Source: Candidatus Obscuribacterales bacterium
GTDB taxonomy: Bacteria > Cyanobacteriota > Vampirovibrionia > Obscuribacterales > Obscuribacteraceae
DNA length: 64,000 bases
Direction of reading: 5' to 3'
Assembly (NCBI GenBank): GCA_031292355.1
Contig: JARLHI010000032.1
Location: forward strand, 1-64,000
The notes beneath the pieces were generated by a model. That model worked only from the letters and a program-made list of their open reading frames with translations. It made no database searches and had not been told where the DNA came from. How positions within the stretch are numbered: the stretch's first letter is position 1; every line of letters starts with the position of its first letter. Positions 22,959 through 30,368 of the stretch are shown here, piece after piece. Position numbers and translations under genes: made by a program.

Positions 22959-24517
22959 GACTTGTCCTCATTGCTATAGTTTGGTTCGAGAGCAGTGGGC
23001 GTTTCAATATTTTGCTCGCTTGTTGTGGTTACTTCGCCCATTGTAGTGTCAAAAATTTCCGAATTGACCGCTGGTTCACTGCCGAACAAATTTAGCTGGT
23101 GAGCAGCTATTGCAGGCTTTTCTTTAGAGTTCGGGCGCGCGTGGTTGCGCCGATTGCCGGACCGTTTTTCCGCAGGTGGCACTGTGGACGGTGCTGGGGT
23201 TTCAGTCGAGCCTGGGCGAGCATGCGGTACGTGTGGTTTAGCAGAATTGGAAGGACCGCTGTTCTCTTGCGGGGCCTCTTGGAAAAGCGGTACGTATTCA
23301 AGGTTTGTCTCTTGGACGGTCAACTTCAGGCTGCCAGAGCGTAAAATTGCTTCCAGCTCGTCACCACTTTTAACTTCGCTCGCATTGCGAACGATGCTGC
23401 CATCCGGTTTTCTGAGAATGGCAAAGCCACGATTGAGTATTTGAAGCGGTGCCAATGCCAGCAATTTTTCGTAGTTACGTCGGAATCTTTGTTCGTTTTT
23501 TGCCAGAAGATGAATGACGTTACGTTCTATGGTGTGTCTTAAATGTTCGACTTTTAGTGAGTAGCGGCGCAAACGGTCTTGATATCGCAAAAGCGCATTA
23601 TAAGGATTCAGTCTGTCCAGATTTCTACGTGCTCTCTGTAGCTTTTGTTCAAGTCTGTGAATGAGCAATTGTTCGAGATTCTTGAATTTGTCGAACAGCT
23701 CTTTACTGCCTCTGGCTACAAGTTCAGCTGCTGCTGTCGGAGTGGGAGCCCTTAAATCGGCGACCAGATCGCAAATTGTGGTATCAGTTTCGTGACCCAC
23801 GCCTGATACCACAGGCACAGTGCAACTAGCTACCGCCCGTGCAACAACCTCTGTGTTGAAAGACCAGAGATCCTCAATTGAACCTCCTCCTCGAGCAACT
23901 ATGATGACATCTATTCCTGGTATCTTCTGCACGTCTAGAATTGCCTGGGCAACTTCTTCGGCACTCCCTTCACCCTGGACGCGAGTCGGTGCAATTACGA
24001 CGTTCACGTTTTTGTTGCGTCGATAAAGAGCGCTCAAAATATCTCGTAAAGCTGCTCCAGCTGTACTTGTGACAACGCCAACTTTGCGAGGGAGCATTGG
24101 TATTGGACGTTTGCGAGAGATGTCTAGAAGCCCTTCTTTCTCCAGGGCTTCCTTTAATTGTTCAAAAGCTAGCTGCCAGGCTCCAATACCGACTGGCTCC
24201 AGCGTGCTCGCAATCATCTGATAAGCGCCTTTGGGCGCAAAAAGGCTGATTTTGCCACGAGCTACGACTTGCAAGCCGTCTTCGAGTTTGAATTTGATAT
24301 TAGCGCTCGAGCTCTTGAAGCAAACGCAGGGCAACGTCGCGTCTTTGTCTTTAAGAGAAAAATACCAATGCCCGGATGGATACAGCTTTGCATTACTAAT
24401 TTCGCCAACTACATAGACATTAGAGAAGACGTTCTCGAGCACATCTTTTATATGCGATGTCAGTTGTGAAACTGTCATCACAGCATTCAGAGGATTGTTG
24501 TCTTTCGCGGTTTGCAA
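22955..24517 (-). CDS. xseA: exodeoxyribonuclease VII large subunit
   Basis: 520 residues. The OB-fold N-terminus (HIKDVLENVFSNVYVVGEIS, GHWYFSLKDKDATLPCVCF) and the catalytic core (VGVVTSTAGAALRDILSAL, DVIIVARGGGSIEDLWSFN, SGVGHETDTTICDLVADLRA, PTPTAAAELV) are complete. A coiled-coil region leads to a C-terminal extension of about 100 residues rich in Pro, Ser and Asn, beyond the normal end near residue 410. The likely start is TTG 24517 with AAGAGG upstream; ATG 24478 is an alternative. The enzyme trims single-stranded DNA during repair. The extension is not seen in the E. coli protein and is probably disordered. Confidence 0.95.
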   Translation of the reverse strand: MQTAKDNNPLNAVMTVSQLTSHIKDVLENVFSNVYVVGEISNAKLYPSGHWYFSLKDKDATLPCVCFKSSSANIKFKLEDGLQVVARGKISLFAPKGAYQMIASTLEPVGIGAWQLAFEQLKEALEKEGLLDISRKRPIPMLPRKVGVVTSTAGAALRDILSALYRRNKNVNVVIAPTRVQGEGSAEEVAQAILDVQKIPGIDVIIVARGGGSIEDLWSFNTEVVARAVASCTVPVVSGVGHETDTTICDLVADLRAPTPTAAAELVARGSKELFDKFKNLEQLLIHRLEQKLQRARRNLDRLNPYNALLRYQDRLRRYSLKVEHLRHTIERNVIHLLAKNEQRFRRNYEKLLALAPLQILNRGFAILRKPDGSIVRNASEVKSGDELEAILRSGSLKLTVQETNLEYVPLFQEAPQENSGPSNSAKPHVPHARPGSTETPAPSTVPPAEKRSGNRRNHARPNSKEKPAIAAHQLNLFGSEPAVNSEIFDTTMGEVTTTSEQNIETPTALEPNYSNEDKS

Positions 24518-24970
24518 AATCGCTGCCTCTTAGGTCCAGTACATTGTGCGACTATCCAATTATCTCTAAAGGGACGCCGCGCGGATTTGAAAATGAGCAA
24601 TAGTTTCAGTTCTGATGCAATTTCCTCTGCAAATGGCGCAGAATTTCTTACTTTCAAGAGAGCGTGTGCCGTTTCCAATCACTGAATTGAATTGCGACTA
24701 AGCCTGGAATCTTCTTTTGTATGCGCGATGAGTGTCGATGGTATGTCCGCGATGCATCCAAAATGCATCAAAGTGACCTCTCGCTCGAATTTTGTTTGTG
24801 CTTGTTTGAAACGTTATCGGACGTGGAACGTCAAGAAGCAGACAGGTTGACCGTTTTAGAGCCTGATGGATATTTGAAGAATATAGCCATTTCATTTGAC
24901 GCCCTTCGCTCGGATACTATATATTGGTATGACATACAAAGGTAAGGTATCTAAAACAGGGGGGTGCTCG
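24518..24970. other. 453-bp gap between divergent xseA and nuclease-like gene
   Basis: I see no convincing gene here. Short frames exist (a 74-codon one at 24721-24945 on plus) but lack a ribosome site and family signature. A perfect hairpin GATGCAT...ATGCATC lies at 24751-24769, and a promoter candidate near 24896-24925. Confidence 0.4.
24896..24925 (+). promoter_or_regulatory. candidate sigma70-type promoter for the nuclease-like gene
   Basis: TTGACG (24896-24901) and TATATT (24920-24925) are separated by 18 bases, about 46 bases before the chosen ATG at 24971. Confidence 0.4.
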
Positions 24971-25783
24971 ATGCACAGGACTTTATTTACTCCCTCAATG
25001 GTCGAGACGTTTCGGTCTTGCAAAAGGGCTTATGAAATTGCTTTTTCTAAATACGCAGATGGAAACGGTAGTTCTTCGGCTGCGGCCATTTGTCGGAAAT
25101 TCATTCTCAAAGGCATTGCGGAGATAAATAAATCGCGCCTGGCAAACGTAAATCAGGTGCAGAAATATGTGGGACAAAACTGGCCTGCAGAAAAGCTTGC
25201 AGAACAGCTAGGCGAGAAAGAAAACAATACTCGAGCATTTCTATTTGCCTTCAAAGCTTTATCACGTTACGTCAATCAACCATATGTTCGACAGGGTGCT
25301 CATACGGTAGCTGTTGCATTGAAACTTAGAGCCAGAGTGGCTCATGTTCGGGTCTATGTTGAAGATACAATCGATCTGGTGCTCTGGCATCCCGAACAAA
25401 AACTTCTTGAATTTGTTGATTTTCAAACTCAGCCCCTCAAGCTGATGGATCCGGCTTGGCCTTCCGCCGACATGCTTTTTAAGCAGCATCTCGCCGAGAG
25501 GCTAAAAATTCGCTGGCCGTTCGAAAAACTTGTTTTGACTTCTTGTCGCGTTACTGCAACTGAGATTTCTACAAACACAATTAGTCTTGATGATTCTTCG
25601 ACATCTCGATTGCACTGGCAAGACATGCTGAAGACTCTCGAGGAAATGAAGCAACCCCCTAGTAAGGATGCCCGGCAGTGCTCATCCGGTCTAACGGAAA
25701 ATTGCCGATATTGTTCCGCACTCACTCCGGTGCTTCAAGTTTCAGAGTCAGGAAAGCTTGAGTTATTGTTCAAGACTGCTTGA
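24971..25783 (+). CDS. PD-(D/E)XK nuclease-superfamily-like protein with four cysteines
   Basis: 270 residues from ATG 24971, preceded by a GGGGGGTG ribosome site; an upstream start at 24896 would ignore it. The N-terminus FTPSMVETFRSCKRAYEIAF matches the opening helix of Cas4/RecB/AddB-type nucleases. The core segment VEDTIDLVLWHPEQKLLEFV, then DFQTQ, matches the D...(D/E)xK active site pattern, but the expected lysine is glutamine. A C-terminal C-x7-C-x2-C (CSSGLTENCRYC) plus the N-terminal Cys gives four candidate iron-sulfur ligands, as in AddB and Cas4. No CRISPR or recombination genes are adjacent. It may be a DNA-binding protein or a variant nuclease. Confidence 0.6.
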   Translation: MHRTLFTPSMVETFRSCKRAYEIAFSKYADGNGSSSAAAICRKFILKGIAEINKSRLANVNQVQKYVGQNWPAEKLAEQLGEKENNTRAFLFAFKALSRYVNQPYVRQGAHTVAVALKLRARVAHVRVYVEDTIDLVLWHPEQKLLEFVDFQTQPLKLMDPAWPSADMLFKQHLAERLKIRWPFEKLVLTSCRVTATEISTNTISLDDSSTSRLHWQDMLKTLEEMKQPPSKDARQCSSGLTENCRYCSALTPVLQVSESGKLELLFKTA

Positions 25784-26378
25784 AGTGTTAGAGCGTCGAA
25801 TGATGGTTTAGTCGAGCTTCTCAAGAGGTGGCTCGAGAAACAATACTACTTCAAAGGTCGGAATTGCTCATTAGATCAGTAGTGCGAACATGCAGATAAC
25901 AATGTGCGAAAAAAAACTCGACCGCTTTGCCACCAATGTCGACTTTCGTGGTGGATTTCTGGTGGCACTGTTGGAGCTCGTATGCAAGGTGAGCACCATG
26001 GTGGTGCCTTTAGGCCTCGTTTCAGTCACCACTTCGATTCGCCCGTCTGTGGGGGTGACGTCTAATGGATAGCTCCGGGCTATAGTGCTGATATCACCAC
26101 GGGTGATGTGTCGACTGTGGAAGAAGTAACCTATAAAATTTGCCAAAATAATGCAATCACCACAATCGGTGCAGGGCAGATCGTTTACGGACAAATGTCC
26201 GATATTTTCTCAAGAAAATTTTCCGTTTTCGCTTGCCTTATTATTACCTTTAGCTATAATTCTAAGGGTGCCACCACTGATGGGGCCCACCGGGTATATA
26301 GTTTGGTCCTGCTCAACCGGCAATCAATGCCAGCTCGGTTGTGTCTGTTGCGTGGCGATTGCGGAGGAAATAATTGAA
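25784..26378. other. 595-bp region without a convincing gene
   Basis: It contains inverted repeats at 25812-25836 (TCGAGC...GCTCGA) and 26093-26107 (ATCACC-ACG-GGTGAT). A minus-strand frame at 25871-26194 starts at TTG without a ribosome site and I do not accept it. The last bases hold the ribosome site of the next gene. Confidence 0.4.
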
Positions 26379-26801
26379 ATGGCTGAAGCGAAGCGGAAAC
26401 CTTCTGAGAACCCAGAATCCAACTACGGAGTAGAGGGTTTTGAGCAGATATTTGACGGAAACGGTATCACTAATGGGGATGCCACCGCAAATGGTGCTAT
26501 GTTCGCCGACCCTTACATGCAACAGCAAATCGAGAAGCTTTTCGAGCGCTTTGGCGAGTTGGTTTCGCTCAGTGTGGATCAAAGAGTCGAAACTGCTAAG
26601 ACAGCCAGTCAATTGATTGAAAATCAACGTCAACTGATAGCTACTCAGCAAATTCTCATTCGCTTGATGGAGCGTTCGATCGAATTAACCAGACACATCA
26701 GCTCTATTGAAGAGCGGCTGCCAGCAGTTTTTGAACTGCCAAGACTCGTTGAAAGCCTCAGACAACGCGTCGCCCAGCTCGAAGGCGTAGAACAGCAATA
26801 A
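26379..26801 (+). CDS. coiled-coil protein of unknown function
   Basis: 140 residues. Start ATG 26379 follows GGAGGA at ten bases; the longer open frame to 26151 is not supported. Residues 45-140 are highly helical with regular hydrophobic spacing (QQQIEKLFERFGELVSL, QLIENQRQLIATQQILIRLM, LRQRVAQLEGV), indicating a coiled coil. The first 40 residues are polar and disordered. No signal peptide or membrane segment is present. I do not recognise the family. The terminator that follows separates it from the next gene. Confidence 0.6.
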   Translation: MAEAKRKPSENPESNYGVEGFEQIFDGNGITNGDATANGAMFADPYMQQQIEKLFERFGELVSLSVDQRVETAKTASQLIENQRQLIATQQILIRLMERSIELTRHISSIEERLPAVFELPRLVESLRQRVAQLEGVEQQ

Positions 26802-26822
26802 TTTTGACATAGAGTAATTCAG

Positions 26823-26867
26823 GCTCCGTTTTCAGTCGTCATCTGGCGCTGAAAGCGGAGCTCTTAG
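26823..26867 (+). terminator. terminator after the coiled-coil gene
   Basis: GCTCCGTTTTCAG (26823-26835) pairs over 13 positions with CTGAAAGCGGAGC (26849-26861), with one T-G wobble and a 13-base loop. The following TCTTAGC is only a weak T-run. Confidence 0.55.
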
Positions 26868-26989
26868 CATAATTAAATATAGAATTTCTAATAATCTGCG
26901 TAATTTCGCCATATGCAGCGTGTTTCAACGGGCTAAAATGCAATCTATAGATAGTTAAAACTAATCGTTCTGAAGGTAAGGGTGAACAT

Positions 26990-27847
26990 ATGAGCGGAAC
27001 CCTCATGGATGGAGGCGGCCAGGGTGGAGATGGGGCCGCATTCAACAGTCACAACCAGTCAATGGGCGACTCTGTTTCATTCGACGCGAGCCATTCTAAT
27101 CAAAGTGGACATACCCAAGTTGGTGCAGGCGGCGATGGTTATTTAGCTAATTTGCTCGGCCAAAATGGTCAACACAGTTTTCTCGGTCACTTGCTTGGAT
27201 TAGACGCTGGTACCAATGTCGCTCATGGTCATGGGGCACCCGGAGGTAATGGCGCCGGTCACGCACCATCGCAGTCGGTTATCTGGACCAGTGCTTTGCA
27301 GGCCTTGAAGGTGTCGAACATTGTCGATGGCTTGAAATTTACCCCGGCTATGGGCATGTTCTGTCTCTTTCTAGGTTTTGTAAGCTGGCTCTTCGTTGTG
27401 TATTTCATCCGTCATCATGAACCCTTCGCTAATTCAGTATTGGGCACAATGCCCCAGTCACTGGGTGTTTCTACGGATCGTCGCCTTATTGACGGGGTCA
27501 AGGGTGCTATGCCCTTCAAAACTTCTAAGGCTACGGGAGATTTTTACACGCCTTTGCCTGGCGGAGCGCAAAATCCTGCTATCGCTCCGGCTATTGTGTC
27601 CCAGCCTATCGTGGCACCAGCGCCGTTTGCATCTGCTCCCATTGTTACTTCTAGCTTTGGCTCTCCCAGAAACTATAATGAGGCTTCAAATTCTCAAAGT
27701 GAGCCTGCGTCAGCTTTTCAGCAATATTCTCCTCAGTCGGTGGTATCGCCGCCGGTGCAAAATGGATTTGTGATTAACCCTTATTATGCAACTCCGGCTG
27801 AGACCCCCGCTCGTGTTGCGAAGTTCAAAGTGTTCACGAACCACTGA
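26990..27847 (+). CDS. single-helix membrane protein with Gly/His/Asn-rich N-terminus
   Basis: 285 residues; start ATG 26990 has AAGGGTGA upstream. Residues 1-95 are rich in Gly, His, Asn and Gln (for example GGGQGGDGAAFNSHNQSMG) with no signal peptide. A single membrane helix sits at 121-140 (MGMFCLFLGFVSWLFVVYFI). The remainder is Pro/Ala/Ser-rich and probably disordered, so the ends lie on opposite sides of the membrane. I do not recognise it. It may be a lineage-specific envelope protein. Confidence 0.65.
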   Translation: MSGTLMDGGGQGGDGAAFNSHNQSMGDSVSFDASHSNQSGHTQVGAGGDGYLANLLGQNGQHSFLGHLLGLDAGTNVAHGHGAPGGNGAGHAPSQSVIWTSALQALKVSNIVDGLKFTPAMGMFCLFLGFVSWLFVVYFIRHHEPFANSVLGTMPQSLGVSTDRRLIDGVKGAMPFKTSKATGDFYTPLPGGAQNPAIAPAIVSQPIVAPAPFASAPIVTSSFGSPRNYNEASNSQSEPASAFQQYSPQSVVSPPVQNGFVINPYYATPAETPARVAKFKVFTNH

Positions 27848-27874
27848 GCATCATCTGCGGTGCTGGCTAATTTT

Positions 27875-28876
27875 CTACTTGAATTCTGAGGAAGTCAGCC
27901 CGAAGCGTGTATTTTGCAAATGGGCAATTTTTGCTAATTCATCTTTGGAAAGTTTGCGCGATTGTGATGCTGTCAGGTTTTCCACTGCTTGTTCGTGACT
28001 TTTTATGCCGACAATCACTACCGAAATGTCATTCTGGCTCAAGCAATAACGAATTGCTGCCTGGGCTAGAGTCTGGTTCTCTCTGACTAAAAACTGCAGC
28101 TCTTTTACAGCAAGAATTCTTGCTCGAATGAAGTTTGGTGGCCAGTGCTTGCGTATATCGCCTTTTTCGAATTCGTGCTCGTCGACATATTTGCCCGAAA
28201 GAAAGCCGTTAGCTAAAGGTTCGCGAGCAATAATTGCGCATCCTTGCCGATGGGCTTGAGACATAAACTGAGTTTCTGTATTCGTTAGGTCGTCGGCAGA
28301 TATAACCTGCGTGTTGGCGGACGAGAATATATTGAATGGGATTTGAATACTGTCGGGAGAGCCCACAATGAGAGCCCGGTTCGCTGCTCGATGATCGAAG
28401 ACAGATACGCCCCAGGCGCGAATTTTTCCTTCCATTTTGAGAATCTTCAACACATCGTAGGTTTCAGGATTGTTGAGAATTTTTATAGGGGGGTTGTGCA
28501 ACTGATAGATGTCAATGTAGTCAGTCTGTAGTCGGAGTAGGCTTTTTTCCAGAGCAAAGCGAATGTACTCGGGTGTGAAGGTCTGAAAACCCACACCCTG
28601 GTAAAAGTCGCTACCTCCTTTCGTGGCAATGACAGTTCGTTCTCGGCGCCCCCTTAAGGATTTAGCTAGAATTTCTTCGCTGCGTCCACGCCCATACAGA
28701 TCGGCTGTATCAAAGAAATTACAGCCTAAATCGAGTGCTTTATGCACTGCCTCTACAGCTGCTTTTTCTTCAACAAGCCCGTAACTGTTGCCGTGCTCGT
28801 TGCTCCCAATTGCCCAGGCGCCGAAGCCAACTTCAGAGACCTTAATACCTGTATTACCGAAATCTCGGTAGAGCAT
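27875..28876 (-). CDS. aldo/keto reductase
   Basis: 333 residues from ATG 28876; the open frame extends five codons further to a TTG. Family marks are LYRDFGNTGIKVSEVGFGAW at the start, LGCNFFDTADLYGRGRSEE with the catalytic Asp and Tyr, VIATKGGSDF with the Lys, DYIDIYQLHNPP with the His region, and the C-terminal NADPH-binding segment VIVGIKSHEQAVENL. These TIM-barrel enzymes reduce aldehydes and ketones with NADPH; the substrate is not evident. The 3' end converges with the preceding membrane-protein gene, 27 bp apart. Confidence 0.93.
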   Translation of the reverse strand: MLYRDFGNTGIKVSEVGFGAWAIGSNEHGNSYGLVEEKAAVEAVHKALDLGCNFFDTADLYGRGRSEEILAKSLRGRRERTVIATKGGSDFYQGVGFQTFTPEYIRFALEKSLLRLQTDYIDIYQLHNPPIKILNNPETYDVLKILKMEGKIRAWGVSVFDHRAANRALIVGSPDSIQIPFNIFSSANTQVISADDLTNTETQFMSQAHRQGCAIIAREPLANGFLSGKYVDEHEFEKGDIRKHWPPNFIRARILAVKELQFLVRENQTLAQAAIRYCLSQNDISVVIVGIKSHEQAVENLTASQSRKLSKDELAKIAHLQNTRFGLTSSEFK

Positions 28877-29110
28877 CACAATTACCAGCAATCTGGGGAA
28901 TACGGATTTGAGAAAATGTCCGGAAGCGCTTGTCCCGTAAGGCTATCGAGCTGTTAAGTGGATCTCGCCCGATGCTTGAGTAATGTAACGCTTGCTGGAT
29001 GGGTGTTTCAGCTGCTTCATTATTGGTGGAAACTAAAACGATCCGGTTTCCAGTGTATTACAATTAGCCTGATAAATTGAACTTGCAAGTGCTGGAGACT
29101 GTCTTTACTC

Positions 29111-30097
29111 ATGGATGTTTACGACATAACAATTATTGGCGGCGGACCTACGGGGCTGTTTGGAGCGTTCTATGCGGGGTTGCGTGGACTGAGAACCAAG
29201 ATTATCGATGTTTTGCCAGAAGTTGGCGGACAACTGACTGCGCTTTATCCAGAAAAGTACGTTTACGACGTAGCTGGACATCCGAAAATATTAGCTAAAG
29301 ACCTGGCCAAAAATCTTGGACTACAAGCAGCGCTATTCAAACCAGCGTTTTGCCTTGGTGAAAAGGTCTCCACTTTGCAAAAAAGTGGCGATAACTGGCA
29401 AATCATCACAGACGTCTCCAGCGAACATTATACGAAATCAGTATTGCTTGCTTTAGGAGCCGGAGCTTGCGTTCCGAAGAAACTAGATATTGATTACAAT
29501 CACGAATGGGACGCTGAGTGCATTTTCTATTCCGTCAAGAATAAAGAGCGTTTTCGCGGCAAGAATGTATTGATCGTCGGCGGCGGAGACTCTGCCGTAG
29601 ACTGGGCTAACGAATTTTCTCAACTGGCTAACAAAGTCACTTTGATTCACAGACGCGATCAGTTCCGCGCAGTACAGACTTCGGTCGAAGAAATGCGCGT
29701 CAACAAAGTTGATGTCAAAACCTTTTATGAATTGAAATCGATAGAAGGTACTGACAAAGTCACAGGCGTCACTATTTTCGATAACCGCACCGGCAAAGAA
29801 GAACAACTTCAAGTCGATGCATTGATCATCAATATAGGATTCGTAATCAACCTAGACTTTTTGAAGAGCTGGGGCTTGAAGATGGACGTCAATGCAATTA
29901 CTGTCAACGAGAAGATGGAAACTAATTTGCCCGGCGTTTATGCTGCTGGCGACATTGCTGCCCACCAGGCTAAGTTGAAATTGATTGCTACAGGCGCTGC
30001 TGAAGCCGCTACTGGTGTGAATTTTGCCTGCACCTATATCAATCCGACAGCCAAGGTATTCCCTGGTCATAGTTCGAATTTGAACTTGAGTATCTAA
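29111..30097 (+). CDS. ferredoxin-NADP reductase, thioredoxin reductase-like (type 2)
   Basis: 328 residues. FAD-binding GGGPTGLFGAFYAGLRG at the N-terminus, then LPEVGGQLTALYPEKYVYDV, an NADPH-binding motif VGGGDSAVDWANEF, and the C-terminal FAD motif LPGVYAAGDIAAHQAKLKL. The CxxC pair of thioredoxin reductase is absent, which fits the YumC-type ferredoxin/flavodoxin-NADP reductases. It transfers electrons between ferredoxin and NADPH. It is a single gene, upstream of nrdJ but separated from it by a terminator, so it is not in the same transcript. Confidence 0.93.
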   Translation: MDVYDITIIGGGPTGLFGAFYAGLRGLRTKIIDVLPEVGGQLTALYPEKYVYDVAGHPKILAKDLAKNLGLQAALFKPAFCLGEKVSTLQKSGDNWQIITDVSSEHYTKSVLLALGAGACVPKKLDIDYNHEWDAECIFYSVKNKERFRGKNVLIVGGGDSAVDWANEFSQLANKVTLIHRRDQFRAVQTSVEEMRVNKVDVKTFYELKSIEGTDKVTGVTIFDNRTGKEEQLQVDALIINIGFVINLDFLKSWGLKMDVNAITVNEKMETNLPGVYAAGDIAAHQAKLKLIATGAAEAATGVNFACTYINPTAKVFPGHSSNLNLSI

Positions 30098-30115
30098 ACT
30101 CAGCGTTCCGAATTC

Positions 30116-30144
30116 GTTGGACTAGTTGGACTAAAGTTGGACTA
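30116..30144 (+). repeat. three copies of GTTGGACTA
   Basis: GTTGGACTA occurs at 30116-30124, 30125-30133 and 30136-30144, just after the reductase stop and before its terminator. Likely a small slippage expansion. Confidence 0.8.
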
Positions 30145-30162
30145 AATAGGAATAGATTTGGC

Positions 30163-30196
30163 GAGCATGTTCTCTTTGGAGAGCATGCTCTTTGTT
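30163..30196 (+). terminator. terminator after the ferredoxin-NADP reductase gene
   Basis: GAGCATGTTCTC pairs with GAGAGCATGCTC over 12 positions with a TTTG loop, followed by TTTGTT. Confidence 0.8.
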
Positions 30197-30290
30197 ACAG
30201 GGAGCCTTTGCCCGAATACGAAGTCATGTGTATGAAAAACGACCGTTTTATATCGAAAAAGATGCATATCGCGTTAATATTCGAGTGTTC

Positions 30291-30324
30291 CGCTATATGT
30301 AGTGCCATACAAATGTAGTATAAT
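30291..30324 (+). promoter_or_regulatory. nrdJ promoter with a candidate NrdR box
   Basis: A consensus -10 box TATAAT lies at 30319-30324, about 45 bases before the nrdJ start. The -35 position is poor. CGCTATATGTAGTG at 30291-30304 overlaps it and resembles the NrdR box (consensus like acaCwATATwTtGtgt). A second partial copy (ATGTAGTATA) follows 16 bases on. Pairing by NrdR repressor is inferred; no cobalamin riboswitch was recognised. Confidence 0.45.
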
Positions 30325-30368
30325 GATTTCATCGGTTCTTTAACGGGTGAATTCAACGAGGTTGATAC

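Noticed and set aside
24721..24945. Plus-strand 74-codon frame before the nuclease-like gene
   Set aside because: No ribosome site, no recognisable domain, overlaps a promoter candidate and a hairpin.
25871..26194. Minus-strand 107-codon frame with C-x2-C-x2-C near the start
   Set aside because: It starts at TTG without a ribosome site, has no family resemblance and contains inverted repeats; the cysteines are probably chance.
30197..30368. Cobalamin riboswitch before the B12-dependent reductase nrdJ
   Set aside because: The region is short and I found none of the conserved cobalamin-riboswitch core sequences; a NrdR-type control is more likely.
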